From contig MWYZ01000048.1 in NCBI GenBank assembly GCA_002050365.1, positions 1 to 64,000 on the forward strand: a DNA stretch of 64,000 bases, in the 5' to 3' direction. The stretch is from Acidobacteria bacterium 28-1. Its GTDB lineage: Bacteria > Acidobacteriota > Blastocatellia > Pyrinomonadales > Pyrinomonadaceae. Shown here piece after piece: positions 26,397-35,539 of this stretch; the first letter of the stretch is position 1; each line of letters starts with the position of its first letter. The translations under genes and the position numbers were made by a program. The notes under the pieces are model-generated. The model searched no databases and was not told where the DNA came from. It was given only the letters and a program-made list of their open reading frames with translations.

Positions 26397-27200
26397 TCAA
26401 GTTCCCGTAAAATTCGGTTGACGTTTTTCAAAAAATGCCTGCACGCCTTCTTTAAAATCATTTGATTTGCCCGATTCGATTTGTAATCTTTGTTCGAGAG
26501 CGAGCTGCTGCGGCAAATCGTTTGAAAATGTTGCGTTAAGCATTTGTTTGATTCTGCCGATTGCGGCGGTCGGCGCAAGCGCGAGTTTTTTCGCCGTCTG
26601 CAAAGTTTCTTCCATCAAATTTTCGGCTGAAACGATGCGGTTTATCATACCGATTCGCTCGGCGCGTGTGGCGTCAATCGTGCCGCCGGTCATAAAAAGT
26701 TCCGCCGCGAGTTTTTCGCCGACGGCTCTCGGCAAAAAGAAACTTCCGCCGCAATCAGGCGATAAACCGATACGCACAAACGCCTCGTTAAAACTCGCAT
26801 TCTCCGACGCGAAAACAATATCGCAAGCAAGCGCGAGGTTCGTTCCCGCGCCCGCGCAAACCCCTTGCACGGCGGCGACAAACGGAATCGGCACGTCCCG
26901 AATCAGCAAAATTAAATCGTGCAAAGCCTTGAGCGGTTCTTCCAAGGACGCTTCTGTTCTGTCTTCTTTTTTTCCGTTTTCCTGCATCTCACGCAAATCA
27001 CCGCCCGAACAAAACGCGCGACCTTCGCCCGTTAAAACTACGGCTCGCACCTTATCTTCAATCGCTTTCTCGACAGCCGAGCGCAAATCCTTGCTCAGTT
27101 GAAGCGAAAGCGCATTTAAGGCGGCGGGACGATTCATCGTAATAATCGCCACCGATTCGTTTAATTCATATTTGACGGTTTCAAAAGACATAGGATTCAA
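26397..27200 (-). CDS. Enoyl-CoA hydratase/isomerase-family protein
   Basis: A crotonase-fold enzyme of 267 residues. CoA and oxyanion-hole motifs are GRAFCSGGDLREM and VQGVCAGAGTNLALACDIVF, and the second catalytic region is RIGLSPDCGGSFFLPRAVGE. Glu/Asp placement leaves hydratase or isomerase activity open. The second Met (MSFETVKYEL, 27191) may be the real start, since the first nine bases overlap a repeat. It likely acts in beta-oxidation or a related acyl-CoA route. Terminator at 26339-26374. Confidence 0.9.
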   Translation of the reverse strand: MNPMSFETVKYELNESVAIITMNRPAALNALSLQLSKDLRSAVEKAIEDKVRAVVLTGEGRAFCSGGDLREMQENGKKEDRTEASLEEPLKALHDLILLIRDVPIPFVAAVQGVCAGAGTNLALACDIVFASENASFNEAFVRIGLSPDCGGSFFLPRAVGEKLAAELFMTGGTIDATRAERIGMINRIVSAENLMEETLQTAKKLALAPTAAIGRIKQMLNATFSNDLPQQLALEQRLQIESGKSNDFKEGVQAFFEKRQPNFTGT

Positions 27201-27283
27201 TATTCAAAATTCAGGATTCAAGATTTCAGGTTCAAGATTTCAGGTTCAAGATTGAAATTCTGAATCCTGAATCCTGAATTAAA
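27201..27283. repeat. GATTCAGGATTCAAG-type word repeat
   Basis: Tandem and inverted copies of short words (TTCAAGATTTCAGGTTCAAG, then GAATCCTGAATCCTGAATT) fill most of the gap between the zinc-ribbon gene and the enoyl-CoA hydratase gene. Related words occur near 22940 and 24930-24970. Confidence 0.6.
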
Positions 27284-27565
27284 TTAAGCGAATCTAACGC
27301 GAGACTTATTCGCCTGATAACATTCCTTGCACAAAACCGGGCGTCCGACTTTTGGTTGAAACGGCACGGTGTCGTGTTTGCCGCAATGGTCGCAGACGAT
27401 TTCAAAACGTGTCGGCGCGTTCTCGCCGGTCGCTGCTTTTTTCGAGCGACATTTCATACATCTCTGTGGCGGCATCATATTTCGTTCGTAGAAAATTTCC
27501 TGCTCTTTTTCCGTAAATGCAAACACTTCCTTGCACTGCACACAAGTCATTTCAACATCCGGCAT
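27284..27565 (-). CDS. Small zinc-ribbon protein
   Basis: A 93-residue protein with eight Cys in four CxxC pairs: CVQC, CMKC, CDHC and CKEC. The first two form a probable zinc-ribbon, and the last two a second zinc knuckle of CxxC-zinc-finger type (ending CKECYQANKSRVRFA). No catalytic domain is present. Such proteins are common in Acidobacteria, Cyanobacteria and Planctomycetes and have no assigned role. A GGAGG-type site precedes the ATG. Confidence 0.78.
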   Translation of the reverse strand: MPDVEMTCVQCKEVFAFTEKEQEIFYERNMMPPQRCMKCRSKKAATGENAPTRFEIVCDHCGKHDTVPFQPKVGRPVLCKECYQANKSRVRFA

Positions 27566-27644
27566 CGCTTTTCCTCCTTTTCCTCTTTGCCGAAAAGTGT
27601 AACATAAAAGAATATCAACTTATATCAAATCTAACTTTTTAATT

Positions 27645-28439
27645 TCAACTCTCGTTGGTTTTTTCTCCAACAACGAGCGTCGCTTTGACCGTTACGCGAA
27701 AGCTGAGTTCTTGGCATTCGTCGTCAATGATTTTAGCGAGATTTTTGACGACTTTATTTCTCTCCGTCTGATTTAAAAAATCGAGCCAGACGGGAAACAA
27801 AAAATCGGCGAAGAGCGGCGCATTTATAAATTCTTCGCCTGTCGAATATTCAAAAAACTCGCTTTTCGTAATTGCTTCAACATTAATTAAATTCAAATTT
27901 TCGGCAATCTCTTCAACTTTTGAACTCGTCGGAATTTCAGTTAGCAAGCGTTCGACTTCCGCGCCGTGTTCCAGCAAATCTAAGTTCAAAAAGGTTTCCC
28001 AAAGGAACGAAAAGATGTCGCCGAAACTTCCCGCCGTCGGCAAACAAAACACGACTTGTCTTTCCGACGATTCGACGATTCGCGTCAAAAAATCTTTCAA
28101 ATCAGTGGGCTTGACTAAACTTGCGTCAGCCAAAACCGCATCAAATTTTCCTTTTGGAAAATCGGTTGAAAATTGAACATCGGCTTTTACCGCATCGGCT
28201 TTGGCTTGCGCGAGTTTCAAAAGTTCTTTTGTTTCGGACTGGGCGAAAAGCTCGACCTTCTCCTTTAATTTCTTACGCAAAGCGAGCGCGTGGCTGCCCG
28301 TTCCCGCGTTGACGTAGAGAACTTTTTCTTCTTTGGTAAATTTAAAATTGTCGTCGAAGAGATTTGTAAAACGCTCGGTCCAATCAGTTTCAATATAAAG
28401 GTCGCGCAAAAAGGCGAGTTCTTTTTGTGTTTTGCTCAT
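27645..28439 (-). CDS. SAM-dependent methyltransferase-like protein
   Basis: A 264-residue Rossmann protein. Motif I is VLYVNAGTGSHALALRKKLK, followed by an acidic position and the strand KFDAVLADAS in place of motif IV. The C-terminal half is helical and less conserved. The glycine motif supports SAM binding, but substrate and activity are unknown. It lies alone between the zinc-ribbon gene and the ABC transporter operon. Confidence 0.65.
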   Translation of the reverse strand: MSKTQKELAFLRDLYIETDWTERFTNLFDDNFKFTKEEKVLYVNAGTGSHALALRKKLKEKVELFAQSETKELLKLAQAKADAVKADVQFSTDFPKGKFDAVLADASLVKPTDLKDFLTRIVESSERQVVFCLPTAGSFGDIFSFLWETFLNLDLLEHGAEVERLLTEIPTSSKVEEIAENLNLINVEAITKSEFFEYSTGEEFINAPLFADFLFPVWLDFLNQTERNKVVKNLAKIIDDECQELSFRVTVKATLVVGEKTNES

Positions 28440-28525
28440 TATAAATAATTTAGCGCAAAACAGCGGCGCGGCAAAGTTTGACAGATTACAGACGGCGACT
28501 CAGAACGTCCGGTTCGCAGAAACTT

Positions 28526-30076
28526 TTAAAAACCTTTTTGTTTGAGCCAGTCATTTGCTGCGTCTTTCGGCGCACGTTTATCCGCGTCAACCGCATAATT
28601 CAAACGGCGCATTTCTTCGGTTGAAATCGCGTTATTTAATCGTTCAAAAGTTTCACTTAACAATTCAAATTTATTTTGTCTGGCGATGAAAACGGCTTGA
28701 TACGGCGGAAAATATCGTTTATCGTCGGCGAGTTGAAATAAATCGAGCGCGGAAATCAAACCGTCGGTTGAATTACCGGCAATCAAATCAACTTGACTTG
28801 CAGCCAAGGCACGATACGTCAGCGACAAATCCATTTCGCGGGGCTGTTTGATGAAATTAAAATTATACGCTTTTGAAAATCCCGCGTAACCATCAGCCCG
28901 CGACATAAAATCCTGTCCGAATCCGGCTTGCCAATTAGCGGAAAGCGGCACGGCTTCGGAAATTGTTTTTAGATTGTTTTTTCGGGCTACGTCGCCGCGA
29001 ATTAAAATCGCAAAATCGTTTGAGAAACCAAGCGGCGGACTAACGGTTAAATCAAACTTTTTGGCATATTGGCTTTTCGTTTGCTGATAAACCGCGTCGG
29101 TATCAGTTATCGGCGGACGTTTCAGAATCGCTGTATAAGCTGTTCCCGTATATTCCGGATAAACATCAATTTGATTGGAAAGAAGAGCGTCGTGCGCGAG
29201 ATTCCCGCCGAGTTCAAATTGTCTTTCGACTTGGACATTTTTCTTCTCCAACATCTGCGCCAAAATCTCCGCTAGAATTAACGATTCGGTAAAATCCTTC
29301 GAGCCGACACGAATTTTATCTGCGGAATTTGCTGCCGAATTGTTTGAGTTCTGCCAAAAACTTAAGCCGAACAAAATTAAAATCAAAGCGGTTGCGCTGA
29401 TTAAAACGAATTTGCGTCTTTGCCGCGAAAATTTATTTTTGATGTTCGGGAGCGAATAAATTTTCTCGATTTGTCCGAGCGCGAAATCTGCGACAAGAGC
29501 CAGAATCGCCGAAGATAACGCGCCGGCGAGCAGAAGATTATTATCGTTCTGCCGAAGTCCTCGAAAAATATAAGTTCCCAGACCGCCCGCGCCGACCGCC
29601 GCCGCAATCGTCGCCACGCCGACGGCGATGACGACCGCCACGCGGATTCCCGTCAACATCACCGGCAAAGCGAGCGGCAATTCGACCATTTTCAAAATCT
29701 GCCAATCAGTCATTCCCATCGCCGTCGCCGCTTCTTTTACCTTTTTATCAACGCCGGAAATTCCCGTAACGGTATTGCGAATAACAGGCAAAAACGAATA
29801 AAGCGTCAACGCGATAATCGCTGTTTTCGCGCCGATTCCGCCGACGAACGGAATTGGAATCAACAAGCCGAACAGCGCGAGCGACGGAACGGTTTGCAAG
29901 ATATTGGCGACACCTAAAATCGGTGTTTGCAGAGATTTTCGGCGCGTAAGTAAAATGCCGAGCGGAACGCCAATCAAAACGGCGAACGCGGTCGAAACGA
30001 AAATGAGAAAAATATGTTCGCGCGTCAAGGCAAGCAATTCCGACCAATTTTGTTGGAGAAATTCAAAAAAGTTCAT
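28526..30076 (-). CDS. ABC transporter permease fused to substrate-binding domain (OpuC-type)
   Basis: Start taken at MNFFEFLQQNWSELL (ATG 30076); the ORF track extends into the ATPase gene. The first 210 residues are an inner-membrane permease with the ABC signature region EAATAMGMTDWQILKMVELP. After a linker helix comes an OpuAC-type binding domain (about 260-517), starting IRVGSKDFTESLILAEILAQ and containing IDVYPEYTGTAYTAIL. This fits glycine betaine, choline or carnitine import for osmoprotection. The start overlaps the ATPase gene by 14 bases, so the two form an operon. Confidence 0.92.
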   Translation of the reverse strand: MNFFEFLQQNWSELLALTREHIFLIFVSTAFAVLIGVPLGILLTRRKSLQTPILGVANILQTVPSLALFGLLIPIPFVGGIGAKTAIIALTLYSFLPVIRNTVTGISGVDKKVKEAATAMGMTDWQILKMVELPLALPVMLTGIRVAVVIAVGVATIAAAVGAGGLGTYIFRGLRQNDNNLLLAGALSSAILALVADFALGQIEKIYSLPNIKNKFSRQRRKFVLISATALILILFGLSFWQNSNNSAANSADKIRVGSKDFTESLILAEILAQMLEKKNVQVERQFELGGNLAHDALLSNQIDVYPEYTGTAYTAILKRPPITDTDAVYQQTKSQYAKKFDLTVSPPLGFSNDFAILIRGDVARKNNLKTISEAVPLSANWQAGFGQDFMSRADGYAGFSKAYNFNFIKQPREMDLSLTYRALAASQVDLIAGNSTDGLISALDLFQLADDKRYFPPYQAVFIARQNKFELLSETFERLNNAISTEEMRRLNYAVDADKRAPKDAANDWLKQKGF

Positions 30077-30818
30077 ATCTTCTGACAGTTTCCAAATATG
30101 CTCGTGCCAACGGCAATTCAGATTTAACGAAATTCTCAGGCGTATCATTCAAAACGATTCTGCCTTTATCCATTAGCGCGATGCGCGTTCCCAAAACAAA
30201 TGCTTCGTGCAAATCGTGTGTTACAAAAACCGCAGTTTTGTTCAGTTCTCTCACCAATTTAGCAAACTCTTTCTGCAAATTCGTCCGCGTTAGCGCGTCG
30301 AGCGCGCCGAACGGTTCATCAAGAAGAAGCAAATCGGGATTTGCCGCGAGCGCACGCGCCACGCCGACGCGCTGCCGCTGACCGCCGGAAAGTTCGTGGG
30401 GAAAACGGGCGGCGAATTTCTGCGGATTTAACCCGACGAGTTCAAGCATTTCCGTTGTTCGTGTCTGTCTTTTCTCCGCTTCCCAATTCTCTAAATTCGG
30501 CACGAGCGCAACATTTTCTGCAATCGTAAAATGTGGAAAAAGCCCGGCTTCCTGCAAAACGTAACCGATTCTTCGCCGCAAATTTATTAGATTCCAATCC
30601 GTTGTTGATTTTCCCTCAACCAAAACTTCGCCCGAACTCGGCTCAATTAAACGATTGATAAGTTTAAGCGTCGTGGTTTTGCCGCAGCCCGATTCGCCCA
30701 ATAGAATTAAAATTTCGCCTTCGTTTATCTGTAAATTCAAATCGTCGAGAATTTTCACCGCGCCGATTTGAAAATTGACGCGGTGGAATTCGACGATCGT
30801 TTCTGAGGTTTCCGTCAT
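30063..30818 (-). CDS. ABC transporter ATPase, glycine betaine/choline type
   Basis: A 251-residue cytoplasmic ATPase. Walker A is LLGESGCGKTT, the signature is HELSGGQRQRVGVARALAAN, Walker B is LLLLDEPFGALD, and the switch His is in VFVTHDLHEA. No CBS domains follow, unlike many OpuA/OpuC ATPases, so osmotic gating by CBS is absent. It energises the fused permease/binding protein encoded downstream. Confidence 0.93.
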   Translation of the reverse strand: MTETSETIVEFHRVNFQIGAVKILDDLNLQINEGEILILLGESGCGKTTTLKLINRLIEPSSGEVLVEGKSTTDWNLINLRRRIGYVLQEAGLFPHFTIAENVALVPNLENWEAEKRQTRTTEMLELVGLNPQKFAARFPHELSGGQRQRVGVARALAANPDLLLLDEPFGALDALTRTNLQKEFAKLVRELNKTAVFVTHDLHEAFVLGTRIALMDKGRIVLNDTPENFVKSELPLARAYLETVRRYELF

Positions 30819-30927
30819 TTTTTAAAGTCCAAGCGCAAAAATGATACGATTATTTTATATTCGACAATCGCTTTTGTATTCGAGAAATATTATTCGCCTT
30901 CATACATAATTTTTAACATTAATTTCT

Positions 30928-31560
30928 ATGTCAAAGCTAATTGCCGCACCGCTTTCACCCCAAAACGCCTTTCGCCGTGTTGACGAATCAGCCGACGAGA
31001 GTTTTTATAATTTCCCGCGCTTCGTCACGCACATTGACGAGCGGGCAATCGAAATCGTTACCGAACTTTATCGCGAATTTTTTCTGCTGAACGGTGCGAT
31101 TCTCGATTTGATGAGCAGTTGGATTAGCCACCTGCCGAACGAAGTGGCTTACGGGCGAGTCGCCGGGCTTGGAATGAACGCTGAAGAACTGGCGGCAAAT
31201 CCGCGTTTAACCGAAATGATTATGCAAAATTTGAACGCCGAACCAAATTTGCCGTTTGCCGCAGGTGAATTCGTCGGCGCGGCGATTTGCGTTTCCGTGC
31301 AGTATTTAATCGAACCCGTGACGGTTTTCGGCGAGATAGCCCGCGTATTAAAAACGGACGCGCCGCTCGTCGTAACTTTTTCCAATCGCTGTTTTCCGAT
31401 GAAAGCCGTTTCTGCGTGGAACTGGCTCGGCGACGAAGGACATGTCGAACTGGTGAGCGAATATTTTGCCCAAACCGAAAGTTTCGGCGAAATCGAAGTG
31501 CGTCGCCATTTACCTCTCAACAGCGACCCGCTTTTCGGCGTAATCGCCCGCAAAAAGTAA
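30928..31560 (+). CDS. Class I SAM methyltransferase-like protein
   Basis: A 210-residue protein. ILDLMSSWISHLPNE takes the place of the glycine motif I, and the middle contains VSVQYLIEPVTVFGEIARVL, typical of methyltransferase folds. The glycine-rich loop is poor, so SAM binding is not certain. The mug gene begins three bases after its stop, so the two genes are likely co-transcribed. Confidence 0.7.
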   Translation: MSKLIAAPLSPQNAFRRVDESADESFYNFPRFVTHIDERAIEIVTELYREFFLLNGAILDLMSSWISHLPNEVAYGRVAGLGMNAEELAANPRLTEMIMQNLNAEPNLPFAAGEFVGAAICVSVQYLIEPVTVFGEIARVLKTDAPLVVTFSNRCFPMKAVSAWNWLGDEGHVELVSEYFAQTESFGEIEVRRHLPLNSDPLFGVIARKK

Positions 31561-31562
31561 AT

Positions 31563-32117
31563 ATGAACAAATTTAAACCGACCAAAGAAGATTTGCGCGA
31601 CGCGGTGAATCGCACGACCGAAGATTTGATTGATTACAATTTGAAAATTTTATTCTGTGGCATCAATCCTGGGATGTGGTCTGGCGCGACGGGATTTCAT
31701 TTTGCCAAACCGGGCAATCGCTTCTGGAAAGCGTTGTATCTCGGCGGATTTACAACGCGACTTCTGCATCCGTCGGAAGAACAGGAGCTACTCGAAAACG
31801 GCTACGGCATCACCTCGTTTTGCAAACGCACGACTACCCGCGCCGATGAATTATCAAATGAAGAAATCATAGAAGGCGGAAAGAATTTAGTTAAAAAAAT
31901 TAAAAAATTCAAGCCGCAAAATCTCGCCGTTTTGGGAATCGGAGCATACCGTACGGCATTTCAGCAACCGAAGGCGAAACTCGGTTTGCAGAACGAGAAA
32001 ATCGGCAGCGCAAACATCTGGTTGCTTCCCAATCCGAGCGGATTAAACGCGCACTATCAAATTAATGATTTAGCGAAACTTTTCGGCGAAGTTCGGCAAT
32101 CGGCAGAAATTACGTGA
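31563..32117 (+). CDS. mug: G/U mismatch-specific uracil-DNA glycosylase
   Basis: Start taken at MNKFKPTKEDLRDAV (ATG 31563), which follows the methyltransferase stop; the longer ORF-track frame is not real upstream of that. The 184-residue protein removes U or ethenocytosine opposite G. Active-site motif ILFCGINPGMWSGATGFHFA has the catalytic Asn in GINPG, and NPSGLNAHYQ is the second DNA-contact motif. It is full length for Mug. Confidence 0.88.
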   Translation: MNKFKPTKEDLRDAVNRTTEDLIDYNLKILFCGINPGMWSGATGFHFAKPGNRFWKALYLGGFTTRLLHPSEEQELLENGYGITSFCKRTTTRADELSNEEIIEGGKNLVKKIKKFKPQNLAVLGIGAYRTAFQQPKAKLGLQNEKIGSANIWLLPNPSGLNAHYQINDLAKLFGEVRQSAEIT

Positions 32118-32163
32118 ATCAATTTTATTATAGGATAAGTAGTCGGACAAAAAATATTTGGCT

Positions 32164-32277
32164 GGGGAACGTCGGCATCTTGCCGGCAAACGCTGCTCGG
32201 CAGCGTAAAAATTCTTGGTAATCAAACTTGATTTGAACGCCACCAGCGTTCATTGCCGGCAGGATGCCGGCGCTCCC
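32164..32277. repeat. GC-rich inverted repeat, REP/MITE-like
   Basis: The left arm GGCATCTTGCCGGCAAACGC and the right arm GCGTTCATTGCCGGCAGGATGCC are near-exact inverted copies, with a smaller CTGCTCGGCAGCG stem inside. The element lies between mug and the MocA-like gene. Its word pattern (GCCGGCATCCTGCCGGC) resembles repeats widespread in some Acidobacteria and Cyanobacteria, as far as I recall. No ORF. Confidence 0.65.
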
Positions 32278-32309
32278 GTCTTTGCCGATAACAAATAAGC
32301 GAAAATTAC

Positions 32310-32924
32310 TCATTCAACATTCAGCAAATTTGTTTTCAAACGGCGAAAATCTTTCGGCGTGTCTATGTCAATTGCTCCTTCTGAAAAGTTAATCGCGACC
32401 GTTTCGGCGGAAAAACGCTTGATTAATTCCTTTGCTCCGCCGCTGTTTTTCAAAGCCCTCAAATCAGAGAAAAGCCGACGGCTGAAAAGAGCGGGAACAC
32501 CCAAAGTTTCCGCATAACGCGACGCGACAATCAACGCTTGGGTTTCATTAAAATTTTGAACTAAACCATTAATGACATCGCTAGTTACAAACGGCTGGTC
32601 GCAAACCGTGATAACTGCACCGGCGACTTCTTCGTCAATCTCAAGAAGTTTTTCCATCCCGACGCTAATTGATGTTCCCATTCCTTTTTTCCAATCGTCG
32701 TTTTGAATTGTGTGAACGGCAAATTCATCAACGTGACGGCTGAGATTTCGAGCGTCTGCGCCGAAAACCGCCACGATTGGCTGACAGACGCTTTCAAGCG
32801 ATTCGCGCACAATGCGCCGCAAAAATGTTTCTCCGTTAAACGACAAAAGCTGTTTCGACGCGCCGTATCGAAGGGACGCGCCGGCGGCTAAAATTATCAA
32901 ACCGACGTTTTGTTTCAATTTCAT
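32310..32924 (-). CDS. MocA-like molybdenum cofactor cytidylyltransferase
   Basis: A 204-residue nucleotidyltransferase. The N-terminal NTP motif is IILAAGASLRYGASKQLLSF, and the central motif is VITVCDQPFVTSDVINGLVQ with the conserved Asp. It would transfer CMP to molybdopterin, giving the cytosine-dinucleotide cofactor used by xanthine-oxidase-family enzymes. The divergent PaoABC-like genes next door need just that cofactor, and XdhC lies downstream of them. MobA cannot be excluded, but the context favours MocA. Confidence 0.8.
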   Translation of the reverse strand: MKLKQNVGLIILAAGASLRYGASKQLLSFNGETFLRRIVRESLESVCQPIVAVFGADARNLSRHVDEFAVHTIQNDDWKKGMGTSISVGMEKLLEIDEEVAGAVITVCDQPFVTSDVINGLVQNFNETQALIVASRYAETLGVPALFSRRLFSDLRALKNSGGAKELIKRFSAETVAINFSEGAIDIDTPKDFRRLKTNLLNVE

Positions 32925-33065
32925 AAACCGAACTTTAAAATGTTGATGACAACCTCAAACTAGAATGTTATGTTTTATTATAAACCAAACTTTTGGCAGC
33001 AACATTCCTATAAAAATTTATTGTTTCGACAGCGAAATTAATTTAACAAGAGGAGAATTTTTTCA

Positions 33066-33896
33066 ATGGAAGACGAATCAAAGGAACTTAAATTAACCGA
33101 CGACGAACAGGAACTGCTCACTGAATTGCTTAACGATTCGGCGAAACTTTCCGAAACGGGCAAATCGCGCCGCCAATTTCTGCGAAACGTCTCGGCGGCA
33201 AGCGCGGCGATTTTGGCGACGCAAATGTTAGCCGAGCAAAAAATTGTGGCTTACACGCCGATTGAAAATGTGAGCGGCGCAAGCTCCGCGATTGAAAACG
33301 GTGTCAAAGTCGTGATGAAAGTCAACGGCGCGGAGAAATCGCTGAATGTTGATTCGCGGATGACTTTGCTCGACGCTCTGCGCGAAAGATTGGAGTTGAC
33401 CGGCTCGAAAAAAGGCTGTGACCACGGACAATGCGGCGCGTGTACGGTGATTATTGAAGGTCGGCGAGTTTTATCGTGTTTGACTTTAGCGGCAACCTGC
33501 GAAGGCAAAGAGGTAACGACGATTGAAGGTTTGGCAAAAGGCGACGCGCTTCACCCGATGCAAGCCGCCTTCGTCAAACACGACGGCTTTCAATGCGGCT
33601 ACTGCACGCCGGGACAGATTTGTTCGGCGGTTGCGCTGCTCTCGGAAGCGAAAAACGGCGAAGCGAGTTATGTCACGGCGGACGTTCGCGCGAAGGCGCG
33701 GGCGATTCAATTGTCCGACGATGAAATCCGCGAACGAATGTCGGGAAATATCTGTCGCTGCGGCGCGTATCCAAATATTGTCGCAGCGATTAAGGAAGTT
33801 CACACTGGAAAAGATGTCGCGCAGACGTGGCAATTTGCCGGAGAAACGGGCGTAGCGATTTTTGAAAACGCGGAAATGAACAAGGAGGGAGCGTAA
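33066..33896 (+). CDS. Molybdenum hydroxylase iron-sulfur subunit, PaoA-like
   Basis: A 276-residue protein with an N-terminal twin-arginine signal (KSRRQFLRNVSAASAAILAT), so the complex is exported folded to the periplasm. Two [2Fe-2S] sites are present: CDHGQCGACTVIIEGRRVLSC, and CGYCTPGQIC with CRCGAYPNIV. The start has AGGAG about ten bases upstream. It is the first gene of an operon with the FAD and molybdopterin subunits, and resembles PaoA/YagT of E. coli. Confidence 0.9.
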   Translation: MEDESKELKLTDDEQELLTELLNDSAKLSETGKSRRQFLRNVSAASAAILATQMLAEQKIVAYTPIENVSGASSAIENGVKVVMKVNGAEKSLNVDSRMTLLDALRERLELTGSKKGCDHGQCGACTVIIEGRRVLSCLTLAATCEGKEVTTIEGLAKGDALHPMQAAFVKHDGFQCGYCTPGQICSAVALLSEAKNGEASYVTADVRAKARAIQLSDDEIRERMSGNICRCGAYPNIVAAIKEVHTGKDVAQTWQFAGETGVAIFENAEMNKEGA

Positions 33897-33899
33897 AAA

Positions 33900-34907
33900 A
33901 TGAGACCTTTTAAATTTACGAAAGTAAACGACGCGGCAAACGCCGTGCAGACCGTTGCGGCAAATGCAAATTCCAAATTTCTGGCTGGCGGCACAAATAT
34001 TCTCGATTTAATGAAGGAAGATGTGATGCGTCCCGACGAACTCGTTGATGTTACGCGGCTGAATTTAACGCAAATCAAAACCGTTTCCGGCGGCGTGAAC
34101 AAAGGTGGCGTTTCCATCGGCGGACTCGGCAAAAACACCGACGCGGCAAATCATCCGCTGATTCGTCAAAATTTTCCGCTTCTGACACAGGCAATTCTGG
34201 CAGGCGCATCAGCCCAGATTCGCAATATGGCGACCAACGGCGGCAACTTAAATCAGCGAACGCGCTGTTCTTATTTTTACGACGTGGCGATGCCGTGCAA
34301 CAAGCGCGAACCGGGAACAGGCTGCGGCGCACTCGAAGGAATTAATCGGATGCACGCGGTTTTCGGCTGGTCGAATGATTGCGTGGCGGTTCATCCTTCG
34401 GATATGTGCGTTGCTCTGGTTGCGCTCGATGCAGTGGTCAAAGTTCAAGGAACTGACGGTGCGGAGCGAAGCATTCCGTTCATTGATTATCACCGCTTGC
34501 CGGGCAACACGCCGCAGAAAGACAACAATCTCAATCAAGGCGAACTGATCACGGCAATCGAAATTCCGAAAAACAATTTTTCGGATAAAAGCTATTACTT
34601 AAAAGTTCGTGACCGCGCGAGTTACGCTTTCGCGCTCGTTTCGGTTGCCGCCGCGCTCGAAATTAACGGCAACAAAATCAAACAAGCGCGAGTTGCAATG
34701 GGCGGCGTGGCGCACAAACCCTGGCGGGCAACCGAAGCGGAGAAATTCTTGACCGGCAAAGAAGCCACCGAAGCGAATTTTAAGCAAGCGGCGGAAATGG
34801 AAATGAAACAGGCAAAACCGCTTGAATACAACAAGTTCAAAGTTGAACTCGGCAAACGGGCGATTGTGAGAGCATTGATGCAAGCGATGAACGGCGGAAA
34901 AGTTTGA
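33900..34907 (+). CDS. Molybdenum hydroxylase FAD subunit, PaoB-like
   Basis: A 335-residue FAD-binding protein. The flavin loop is FLAGGTNILDLMKEDVMRPD, and a second FAD motif is ATNGGNLNQRTRC. The insert CSYFYDVAMPCNKREPGTGC carries the extra cysteines that bind a [4Fe-4S] cluster in PaoB. It starts four bases after paoA. It relays electrons from the molybdopterin subunit through the iron-sulfur subunit. Confidence 0.9.
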   Translation: MRPFKFTKVNDAANAVQTVAANANSKFLAGGTNILDLMKEDVMRPDELVDVTRLNLTQIKTVSGGVNKGGVSIGGLGKNTDAANHPLIRQNFPLLTQAILAGASAQIRNMATNGGNLNQRTRCSYFYDVAMPCNKREPGTGCGALEGINRMHAVFGWSNDCVAVHPSDMCVALVALDAVVKVQGTDGAERSIPFIDYHRLPGNTPQKDNNLNQGELITAIEIPKNNFSDKSYYLKVRDRASYAFALVSVAAALEINGNKIKQARVAMGGVAHKPWRATEAEKFLTGKEATEANFKQAAEMEMKQAKPLEYNKFKVELGKRAIVRALMQAMNGGKV

Positions 34908-34996
34908 TTCATAGTTCGGTAGATTTTCGCTGTTTTTGAATTTCAGTAGTCTGAAAAACCGAATGTTAGAATTGTTTTGTTTGGAGGTAGCTTTTA

Positions 34997-35488
34997 ATGA
35001 TAACGATTACATTTCCTGACCCTGAAACCGAGAAACGGGCACTCGGTTTTTTGCTCGGACGCTTTTAGGGGCGCGTGCTGAAATCCGGTGAACATCTAGT
35101 TCCCGAAGCGGCTTTGGAAGCACTCGCCGACCAGAACATTTCTTTTACCGTCGAAGGCAAATCAACTTATGAGCAGCAAATTGCGCCGATTCGAGATTTT
35201 CTCCCACTCCAATTTAACGACGGGCGCGAAGTCCCGAGCGAATGGTTAGCCGACGCGGTTTTGGAGATTGTCGAAAATTTCGGAGCGGCAAGCTACGAGA
35301 CGCAAAAAGTCGAAGGTCATTGGCGACATCAAAGTATTTTGTATCGAGACAATTTGGTAAAAATCGTGATTGACGCGCCCGACGAAGAGGTAAGTCGTCA
35401 ATGGATGCGCGATTACAAAGCGCGTTGGAAGGTGAAACTCAAGCAACTGGAATTATGGCTTGTCAGCTACACGATTGATATTGATTAA
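34997..35488 (+). pseudogene. Two-domain hypothetical gene with an internal TAG
   Basis: The ATG at 34997 has GGAGG at nine bases' spacing and begins MITITFPDPETEKRALGFLL. The frame meets TAG at 35066-35068, then continues in the same frame (GRVLKSGEHLVPEAALEALA) to 35488. The ORF track shows only the part from GTG 35075. The stop looks like a single nonsense change in one gene. The C-terminal half (GHWRHQSILYRDNLVKIVID) resembles small conserved proteins of unknown role. It splits the paoB and paoC genes. I cannot exclude translation of the second part from an internal start. Confidence 0.6.
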
Positions 35489-35539
35489 AATGCCTTTCGA
35501 TTGTTACGGACAACAAGAATCTGAAAAATTGAGGAAATA

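Noticed and set aside
31287-31562. Upstream extension of the Mug frame in the ORF track
   Set aside because: It overlaps the methyltransferase gene and lacks Mug similarity before MNKFKPTKED.
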